A stretch of 64,000 nt of DNA from Plantago major (taxonomy: Eukaryota; Streptophyta; Magnoliopsida; Lamiales; Plantaginaceae), in the NCBI GenBank assembly GCA_026545765.1, contig CM048843.1, positions 14,158,200 through 14,222,199 on the forward strand. The letters are read 5' to 3'. Both the position numbers and the translations under genes were made by a program. Below the pieces are notes generated by a model, which worked only from the letters and a program-made list of their open reading frames with translations, did no database searches and was not told where the DNA came from. The stretch's first letter is position 1. The number at the start of each line of letters is the position of its first letter. Positions 55,302 through 64,000 of this stretch are shown here, piece after piece.

Positions 55302-55990
55302 CTAGTACTAACCCGTGGCGATGCCACGGTATAATTTACTTTTAATAATAAATAGAAAATGAGGACAAAATAAATTAATTGAGAAATAAGGTAGTCAAAC
55401 TTATGTAATCAACGTTGGTCGTGGTGTCAGTAGGTAGTCCTTCTTCATCCATATTACACCATTGAGTTTTTATTTTTGCGAACTAAGAAAAGGTAAAAAT
55501 ACGACTTATCATGACGGATATGCTAAGGGGTAGGATCAAAGCTTAACCCGTTCGGAACACGACTGGTCGATAACATATATTTGATATCGGGTCCTACCGT
55601 ACGTTTCGACCTGTTAAGTAGTAACAGATACCTTTTTTTTTTTAATTGAATCCCTCAAATTGAACCAAAATAAAATACAAAAGTATACAACATAATCAAT
55701 AGGGTTGTTCCCAACAACCCCGCGGTGCTATGTGGTCACCCCATCATACACACACAAAAATTATTATCTACAAACATAATTTCACATGTATGGTTGTTTT
55801 TTTCCAAACCCCGGTCGTATGTGTCACCCCACTAACGATAGAAAAATTATTATTCTAAAAATAAAATTTCACATGCTACGGTAATTTTTTTCCAAACCAC
55901 CCCCCCCCCCCCCCACCCCCGGCCCGCACGTCCTATCATGGAGATCAAGAAAGTATAGAGAAGATCGAAGTGAGTTTCCCCGCCTAGAGA
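55302..55990 (-). mobile_element. Helitron-like repeat C, inverted copy
   Basis: The reverse-oriented 3' end is at 55302: CTAG followed by a perfect 7-bp stem CCGTGGC-GAT-GCCACGG (55313-55329). The body matches copies A and B in reverse to the CCCGCCTAGAGAGT module near 55990. It faces copy B across 71 bp. Confidence 0.6.
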
Positions 55991-57233
55991 GTATCCCCCT
56001 CCCGGGAGTAGTTTTACTAACGTAATCATAATATGTTGCTGTCGCGTCTTGCTACAAAGGTATGAAATGGGTTCGAGTATATGTCATGTCACACCCCTGA
56101 CCTTTTTCACTTTATAAGCATGTTTCAATATGTTTTTAAGAGTTTAATATTTTGATATGTGTTACGCATGTGGCATTATTTGTGAAAAAAGTGAATTAAT
56201 ATTACGTGAGTTTTTGAATTTTAATTGTTGTCGTTGATTTATATAGTTTTGGACCGGCTTGTTACTAGTTTTAATTTTAACCGTTTTATATCTAAACGAG
56301 GGCCTATGAAAGAACGGACACCATAATATGAACCACATGAATTTATAGTATTTGTTTGGTGTATCTCTTTGACTTTCGGATTATCTTCGGAAAAATCGAA
56401 TAAAGCAGGCTGGTGCAAATAATTCGGTGATTAAAGAAATATTATAACTGTATATGTTGATATGCATTCTCCACGGCCATTGGTTACACTAAGATGTATG
56501 TGATTAATTACACGTGTTACTGAGTTGCTGAGTAATTCTCCACCGCCTCATTATTTTTGCTGCAACTTCCACCGCCTCAAGTCTGCAGCAAGTATTTCAA
56601 CTTGATCCTTCATATCAGTCACTCTTAGCTGTTCATTGAATATGAAACACACGCGATTTATTCAGACCTTTAACTAAACACCTGTTTATTGGTCACCATG
56701 TAATTACCTCTCTATTAATCTAGTTAACCAAACACCCAGCTCATCCACACCATCGATTCGCAGACCCCTCTCGCACCATTGAACAAGAGAGACAAAGATG
56801 TGAAATAGTTGAAAAGAGTCGCATAATTTCAGGAATTATCGGAGAAGGGTTATTTAGCACCTAGAGGTGGTACGGTAACGATAATAGAATTTTTTCGACA
56901 GTCAATTGGTAAGTGTATTTTAGTAACTCGTTGTTTAGTATCTTTATAAATAATTTCGGTAACTTGTTGTTTGACAAATATGTGTAACTTGAAATTATTG
57001 TTATGGTGCTAGCGTACGAGCTATGTATATGTGAATTATATGGTTGAAGTTGTGATATAAAATGTGTGAAAATATACCGTGGCGTGCTATATCTGTGAAA
57101 TGTTATGTTCTGAATACGATGAAAAGCTAAAAGTGATTGGCTGATGATACGTGATCGATTGCTCCCTGTACGGATGTGATACGTGCAGTTGCTATCTGAA
57201 AATATAATTATTCTCTGATAAAGTGTTAGCCGT

Positions 57234-57319
57234 ATGTATGTATGTATGTATGTATGTATGTATGTATGTATGTATGTATGTATGTATGTATGTATGTATG
57301 TATGTATGTATGTATGTAT
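57234..57319. repeat. GTAT microsatellite, about 21 units
   Basis: Perfect tetranucleotide run inside the solo LTR. The ORFs read through it on both strands are repeat artefacts. Confidence 0.95.
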
Positions 57320-57896
57320 TGCATTCATAAGAGATAAGAGGATTCTGTTATGGCTGCTGATGAACTTGAGTCATGTGTTTTTCAGCTTGTCTGGATATCC
57401 AACACTGGTTGGACTCTGAATATCCATCACTGGATGGACTCTGTATGAAATATAGAATTCCAGGTACGGCTGGAATCTATATGAATTATGAAATTCAGTG
57501 CTTTGGACTCAGATAAATCATATCGTGATCACGAATTACTCACGTAAATATGAGCCATAGTAGACAAAGAAAATGACTAAGCACGTGTGCATTATTATAT
57601 AAATGTGAATGATGTCAAGTGTTTATAGCTGATCTATTGGAATGTGAAGTGAACTGGTGTGATTTTGAAACTGTGAAATAAATGGAGTCACATGTTCTGA
57701 TTGTGAATATATGTGACTGAAAGTGATGTGTTTACCTGGTGTTAAATGGCTTGTTGCCGGTTATTTTTACAGGTTATTAAATGACCTGTTACTGATTATA
57801 CTTACTGAGCCCGCAACTCATCCCAATTGCGATGTTTTTTTTATAGTTCTTGAAGAAAAGGACAAAGGAAAGAATTTAGCTGAGTAGAAGTTAAAG

Positions 57897-57950
57897 TCAT
57901 GTATTCAAGGTCGGCCGGCTAGTCATGTATTCAAGGTCGGCCGGCTGGTT
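57897..57950. repeat. 26-bp tandem duplication in the solo LTR
   Basis: GTCATGTATTCAAGGTCGGC followed by CGGCTA or CGGCTG occurs twice in direct succession. Confidence 0.85.
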
Positions 57951-58161
57951 TCCAATGCTTCTCCCTCGGCTCGTCATCTTCATATCATTCATGAAAGTAC
58001 TTTTGTTCTGTAAAAGCTTATTTACTGCATAAAGCTTCTAAAAATGTATTTTGCTGGCAAGCATATTAATTGTGGTCAAAGTAATTCTGTTTAAAGCTTC
58101 CGCGCGTCTTAAATAAAATTTTACTGTCGGTAATTATCTGTGAAGGTGATAGGGCGTCACA

Positions 58162-61100
58162 TGCCAGACTGGATCTGAATATCTTTATTTCGAACGGGGT
58201 TGAATCGGGTTGGATAGAAGCCGACATGTTTAAAAGTAAAATAATGGAAGACCGGTGTAGTAAGATTTAGGCTGAGATGACCTCAACAATATCTCTAATT
58301 ACCTCTTGTAGGTAAACATGTATGAAAAAATGTATACTCTTGAATCTGTAATACGAAATTGTTTATCATTTATACACATATATTGTGAAAAATAATATCT
58401 CATTGTATATAATTTTTTCTAACTAAGTTTGATGGTACACAAAGATGTATTAAAGTGCAAATTGTCTGTATAAAGGAGACGTAGAGAATCGATAAATAAT
58501 TTGTACATAGGTAGGTTTAATATTGTAAACGAATAGTTGTTGTTATATTTATTAGGTCATAAATTTTTTTATTATTTTTAGAAGACTTGTTCGAATCAAA
58601 CTTTATAAATTCTTTTGGCCAATGTTTGGATCGAAGTTCTTATTGTATGGTTGATAAATCCAGTATAAATTGACCGGACAATACTAATCTTGCTCACTTA
58701 AACTGGAAGTGTCTCGATGTAGAGTACTTTTTTTTTCTTTTTTAATATTTACCCATTATTATTAAATAGTCCTCTTAAACTCAATCATTATTAAAAAATA
58801 CACTAAATAATCCAGTTGAATCTTTTCAAATTTATTTCTTGTTAACATATGCATGATGACATGTTTTTGTCTTCCATCTTTTTAAATATATAAATAAATT
58901 ATTGCGCAATAATCTAAATAGTATATAATGATAGCATATTTTCTTTTTAATAGTGAGAGATCTTTCTGAAAATTCAATTTATAATAAAACTCATATACAT
59001 CATCAATTCACATTAGACACATTTCGTCAAAGACAACAATAACTTATTTAATTTACATGCTGATAGAGAACGAACACGTGACTCAAGGTTATTCTTCCTT
59101 ATACCAGCCGTGCAATGTAAACTTCTAACTCCTCAATTTTCCGCATTAACCTCCGTTATTTATGAATCATAAGTATGGCATTTCTCACATATCCAAGTCA
59201 AATATGTCTCACGTAGTGATATTTGGCAACCACTCCATACCAGCCATGCAGTGTAAACTCTGACTCCACATTTTACCACATTAACCTTCGTCATTTACAA
59301 ATCATAAATAAAGGGTATACCTCCCGTATCCAAGTCAAATATGCCCGAATGATATTTCATAACTACTCCAACTCCAGCTGTTTGAGCCTATTGTCAAATA
59401 TAAGATCAAATTTATCTTGATCCACAACAAATAAAAAACTCACAACATGAGAATGATAGGCGCAAAGTTGCTTTTGATTACATCATTACAGTAGATAATA
59501 GTGTTGTTGGCTGACTTTATGAGAACATGCAAATCCTAGAATAAAGAAGTTTTAGAAGAAATATGCTAGGAATTTTTAAAAATATAATCATAAAACATAT
59601 ATGATCAATATTTAAATTTAATCCCACCCTTCTATTAAACATAGTAAATCAATCCAAACTGTATTGAAATCTTTCGTTCTTCTCTCCGCCGTCTTCACCA
59701 AGCAACTATTGAAAAGAAGAAAAGACAGAGTAATTACGTGCATAGTCTAGATCTGGCTATATTTTGTACCTCAAATTCCCCATTAATTTCATAGCCTTGT
59801 TGTCTACATGAAAACAATATATTCTCGTTACAGGTTGTAAATGTAATTTTTTGTTCCAAATTGCAGATTAGAATTTCGACACATAAAATTGAACGGACCA
59901 TGTTCATTGTATTATTAAATCTCCTTCAAGTAGTAGTAAGTAGTACATAATATAAATATACATGAAGAATTGATTTTGTACCCCGATACAAAACATTAAG
60001 GAATATCTCACTATTGTAGAGCATTTGTTATTGCTCTTCCATACTCTTGCAACTTCCACCATGAAAATTCTTGTTCAGTGAAATTCAATGATCGATATGG
60101 GGACAACAAAAGCGAGGAAGATGAAAACTCATTATATTTAAACATTCATCACAAATAAAGTAATCTAAAAAAATGAAAAAGTAATGAAGAAACCTTGCAT
60201 CATAAAAAAGTAATGAAAACAACAATTGATACATGTTGCCAAATGTATGTAAAGACTTGTGAATATTCCGGTGATTACAACTGGGTTTGCAAATCATTCT
60301 ATATTAGATGGAAATTTGAAAAAATTGGCCACCAAATAATATTTTTGTATCAACAGGAATAATTGAGACATGCAAATTAATTCATATACAAAAGATACTC
60401 AAATAAATTGCTTATGAATCGTTGACCTAAATAAAATTGAATTGGTTGACCATATCAAATTTCCTAAGAATAGAGAAATCTTGATTGGTTCCATTTTTTA
60501 TGATGTTGGAATTGGTGGAGGAATAAAATCGTACAATTTCCTCACATATAATTGTTTTGAATTATTAAATGCCAAATAATTCAAAAAAATCACACAATCT
60601 TTCTTGCTTCAAATTATATAGCTAGATTTTAGAATAGCAACCTATATTTCATATAGATATATATCAGCTATAAAAAGTCTAACATTTAATGTTCTCTCCT
60701 TATAAGATTAAATTTTATATTATACTTTTCACCTCCTAAATTACGTAATCCTCATCCACAGTTCGTTTTTACTCCAACCAATTTAAGTTTTGAAAAGGTG
60801 ATGGTAAAAAAATTCTCATAAAGATATTATCCATAAAAAATAAAATAAAAATCGACCTTTGACTCATGTGAATAGTAAAGCTCTGTTCTCTTCGTCTAAA
60901 CGGAACTGAAGTGTAGTATAAAAAATAACTAAGCAAATCCGAACTGAATTGAACTGAAATTAATGAGTTTTCATATTAAGCGAACATAGCCTAATGTTCG
61001 TCTCGACTTTGGATGACCAAATCTAAATCATATTCTGCTCAAGGACCATAATGAGAGGCATTTTACTTTTAGAGCCATCTTTGTAGGATGCTTAAAATAT

Positions 61101-61720
61101 CCCCTCCCTCTATTTTTAGGATAAAAGCATGATCAATTCAATAAAAACTAAAATCTCAGGTGGCTTAAAATAATGCTGGCCCACCTCAATTCATCCGCCG
61201 ACCATGAGTAGTGCGCATACATGTGCAGGCGAGCATGAAATTTGTATCTACAATTTGATGGGCTATTGTCCAATCAAATACAATTTGTGCAGTAAATAGG
61301 AGACCAACATTTTTCATCTAAAAGAGTAGTTTCTCAATAAAGGGATAGGGGAGATGTTAATAGATAATTTATGATAAAATTTTGAGATACCTACAAAGAT
61401 TGGTCTATGGGATCAAAAGTAAAATTTTCCCTAAAACTGGCCAATGTGGCGAATCGGTGGGTTATTAATTGAGCTGCCCAATTAGGGAGTCGGAGAGTAG
61501 GGGTAAGAATGTAATTTGGTATCTGCCAGACAACAACAATAATTCACAATTCGGCAGAATTAATACTCGAATTACACCGAATGAATTAGCCTGTGACCAA
61601 AGACTCGAGGAGTGATTGATATAGAATTAAAACCTTAAGTTATGAAATTTAAGTGTTTTTAACCGGTTTTCTGCACTAAAGTTATAACAATCAGGTATCC
61701 AAATCAAATACAGCAACATT
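58162..61720. other. gene-poor AT-rich spacer
   Basis: No supported gene. Holds an imperfect tandem duplication at 59101-59372. Short ORFs (59223-59420 and 60085-60297 minus) have no recognisable domain. Confidence 0.45.
59101..59372. repeat. 136-bp imperfect tandem duplication
   Basis: ATACCAGCCGTGCAATGTAAAC (59101) recurs as ATACCAGCCATGCAGTGTAAAC (59237). The following blocks (CGCATTAACC / CACATTAACC, ATCCAAGTCAAATATG in both) line up. A third start (CTCCAGCTG) is visible near 59374. Confidence 0.75.
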
Positions 61721-62708
61721 ATCAAAAAAAAAAAAAATCAAATACAGCAACCGATAATCAGACGTTCCGAGAAGCTTCTCGCCGCAACTAATCGGTTTCT
61801 CTACCTTCCTATTTTCGTCCCTTACACATGATCATTTATATTTTGGCTGGGATTGTTACTGATCTGATTAATTGGAGAAAAGATGAAGTGGAGTCAGACC
61901 TATATTGGGCGATGCAAATCGAAATTCGATCGACAGAAACAAAGATCTGGTTCTAATTGGATGTTATTGACATTTGAGTCTCAAATGGCTTCGAGATGAC
62001 GACTTTCGTTGTAAGTAGCGTACTGTGTTTCAATATTAGTTACACTGTAATATATGAGTTACGCTTCTCTTTGATTTGTCTATTTTCCGGTTAAAGCAAC
62101 AGTATTATAGATTTTCACCATGTTAATGACGGATATGTTAAATCGGAAGCCAAATCCACTAAAGCCTAATCAATCGACATGAAAAGTTGGGAGTTTATGG
62201 AGTTGGATATCGACGAATTGCTTGATGAATGATTTATCAAATATTACTTGATTTTTTATATTTTCAACAGATCAGATCCAGAAATAAACTCATATGTTTA
62301 CACGATATGATTTTTAAGAGAGAATTTTACCAGGTGAATGATTTAGACCTTCGAAATCATTATGATTTTGTCAAGTATTGTAAACGTAAATTGTATTATA
62401 GTACCACACATTCGGATAGTCCGATTCATTTTTTTATGATATCTATAGAGCGTAGATGTTTGGTACTGGTATGTTGTTGGACTTGGATGGATTGTTAAAT
62501 TGCAAAACTTATTGAACACTTGGAGGGCTTTATTGAGTGTCTTGAATATTTTAGAACTAAGATGTCTTATACTATATTATGACATTGTGATATATAGTAT
62601 ATAAGTTCTGAAGGGTCCGTTACTCGCGATTTTGCACTCGTTGATGTAAAGTAAGACTGTTGCTGCTACCCATGAAATTGATATCTTCTAAATTGGTTTT
62701 GTTTGAAG
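61721..62708 (+). other. possible leader and first intron of the REV1-like gene
   Basis: Rich in 5'-leader-like features (TCTCTACCTTCC near 61797) and a short ORF at 61882 (MKWSQTYIGRC, about 38 codons). No sequence like the usual Ser/Asn/Lys-rich REV1 first exon is found. The ORF 62229-62498 has no recognisable domain. Confidence 0.3.
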
Positions 62709-62853
62709 TTATATGGCTGTGAAGAATAGAAAGCCACAAGACCAGTTTGATGCTGCAGCTTCAGGCTCTTCTGACACTGCTACTGGTTCCGGGAAGTGTA
62801 CTTTTAGTGGGGTGTCAATATTTGTTGATGGGTATACTGTTCCTTCTAGTCAA
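62709..62853 (+). CDS. REV1: exon of DNA repair protein REV1 (start of BRCT domain)
   Basis: Acceptor GAAG at 62705-62708; the exon then gives one base of a codon, TAT, ATG 62713 and 47 codons to CAA 62853, followed by donor GTTAAT. The peptide (YMAVKNRKPQDQFD, GVSIFVDGYTVPSSQ) matches the plant REV1 region just before and at the start of the BRCT domain, including the S-Y-M junction phase. REV1 is a Y-family deoxycytidyl transferase and scaffold of translesion synthesis in the nucleus. The next expected exon is not seen in the remaining 1.1 kb, so this is either a long intron or a gene fragment. Confidence 0.72.
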
Positions 62854-64000
62854 GTTAATTCTTGCATCCTTCTAACTTGCATCACTATACTTAATTTGCA
62901 TCGGTTTTTTAGGGTAAAAAACAACATATAAATGTATTAGAATATGATGTATCCATACAACCATTATTATTAGCTTGTGCTTGTGTATATGCCTAATGGA
63001 AATTTCAGATTCTCACCAGAACAGTATGACCCCTCTAGCTTTTTAACCCAACAATTGCTAGCAAAATCATGAGGGATCTTCACGTCCATTGGAAGATCAA
63101 AGTCAATCGCCAGTCGAGGTAACTTTTTTGTCATGTTCATCAACAGATCCTTGAGCTCAGCCGGGCGCTTGATAGTCTGGTTCCATCGAAGTTGGTGTGT
63201 GTTTTGATATACGACTGGCACTAATTTATAGACGTTTGGAGATATCTATTTTAGGTCTGTTTATATTCGTCAAATCTTTTGATATTTATTCTTGTATGTA
63301 TGTATTGTGTAAGTTAGCTATCAGTAGACTAAATACTTACTGAATTGAATGGGTATCAATCAGTATGTGTGGTGTATCTTAAAAAAAAAATCAGTATATG
63401 TGGTGAGATTTTTCTTGGATGTGAGTATATTTTATTGATCAAATCTAAAAATAGATTCAAACGCATAGGCATTATTCTCATCTACAAAAACGCGTGAAAT
63501 GGGTTGTGATTATTCACTTGCATTCATTAGGCAGACAACAAAAGCTTTGCTTCCTTATATATATATATTTTTTTTGTATTTTTTTTAAAAGCTTTCCTTC
63601 CTTACAAATAATTACTTTCGTAGGCTTTGGCAATGAGAGAATTAGAATAAATGAAAATGGCTTTGATTCTGTTGCTATTATTACTAAAAATAGGGATATG
63701 ATAGTCCAAGATGCCGAAATCAAAGGAGGCGTGTAGATGAATTTTTATTTCTTTCCTTACAAATAATTACTTTTGTTGGCTTTAGCTTGGAAAATAAAAA
63801 AATTGAAAGAAATTCTCTCATTCAATCTTGGCTTGAGTCCTATACAAAATGGATGGAATAAAAACTGGTCTTTTAAATATATATAGATTAGTTACATTTT
63901 AGTCAATATATATTTTAATGTTATTTTTGGTATGTTGACTGCATATATAATTTTTATTAAATCTCATATAACTTTATCTAAAAAAATCTGAAAAATATAT
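62854..64000. other. downstream of the REV1-like exon, AT-rich
   Basis: No further REV1 exon found on +. A minus frame of 83 codons (62970-63221, with LAIDFDLPMDVKIPHDF) has a coding-like composition but I cannot assign it. Two 30-bp near-repeats (TTACAAATAATTACTTT at 63603 and 63758) flank a short plus frame ending at 63736. From about 63890 the AT-rich repeat of 52945-53640 recurs. Confidence 0.35.

Larger units (their letters stand above)
56087..58161 (+). repeat. probable solo LTR (Ty3/gypsy, Tekay/Del-like)
   Basis: Starts TGTCACACCCCTGACC and ends ATAGGGCGTCACA, the TGTCACACCCC-type terminus of chromovirus LTRs. The flanks TGTCA and TGCCA (58162-58166) agree at four of five bases as target duplication. 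Near 57800 it contains ACTTACTGAGCCCGCAACTC, a phrase I associate with such LTRs. There is no primer-binding site after it and no coding region next to it, so it is probably a recombination remnant of about 2.07 kb. Confidence 0.55.

Noticed and set aside
56861..57419. ORFs with YIHT or MYVC repeats on both strands
   Set aside because: Products of the GTAT microsatellite.

Overview
This window is a transposon-rich stretch of a flowering-plant nuclear genome, most likely a eudicot. The evidence is GT-AG introns, TATAAATA promoters, tRNA-iMet-primed Copia elements, a Tat-lineage Ty3/gypsy element, a CACTA element, Helitron-like termini and a recognisable piece of plant REV1. There is no bacterial-style gene organisation. 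Well over two thirds of the 64 kb is mobile DNA.

Layout. 1-1500: the edge of host genes, with a possible terminal exon on + (77-220) and the first coding exon of an arginine/serine-rich nuclear protein on - (867-1292). 1516-3725: gene-poor. 3726-33215: one large Ty3/gypsy element of Tat type lying on the - strand. It has an 857-bp 5' LTR on the right, a truncated 3' LTR on the left, gag-pol with two RNase H domains, and an antisense gene set on + with its own TATA boxes. Copia-1 (5692-21816, target duplication GTGAT) is nested in it and breaks the antisense gene. 33216-34128: spacer with a Stowaway-like MITE. 34129-50401: Copia-2, a second member of the same large Copia family (target duplication CACTT), inserted in a Helitron-like repeat. 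50848-52004: a non-autonomous CACTA element (target duplication TCT) in the same Helitron-like repeat. 52005-56000: Helitron-like copies in both orientations and AT-rich tandem repeats. 56087-58161: a probable solo LTR. 58162-61720: gene-poor. 62709-62853: an exon of the translesion polymerase REV1 on +, followed by more than 1 kb without its next exon.

The most interesting unit is the Copia family. Each copy is about 16 kb, with LTRs of about 1.7 kb. After gag-pol it carries a third, sense-strand ORF region of about 5.6 kb. In Copia-2 this third ORF is divided by five short spliceosomal-type introns of 77-86 bp, all in phase 0, separated by four small exons whose lengths are multiples of three. 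A possible internal promoter and a 28-bp hairpin repeat array lie between pol and this ORF. This suggests a separately transcribed or spliced accessory protein in a Sirevirus-like element.

One caution applies throughout. Aligned by eye, the two Copia copies and the two Tat LTRs differ in patches where CAG or CTG in one copy is replaced by CG in the other. The affected copy changes from patch to patch. This looks like a systematic consensus error, or an unusual mutational process, and many apparent frameshifts in the transposon genes may come from it.
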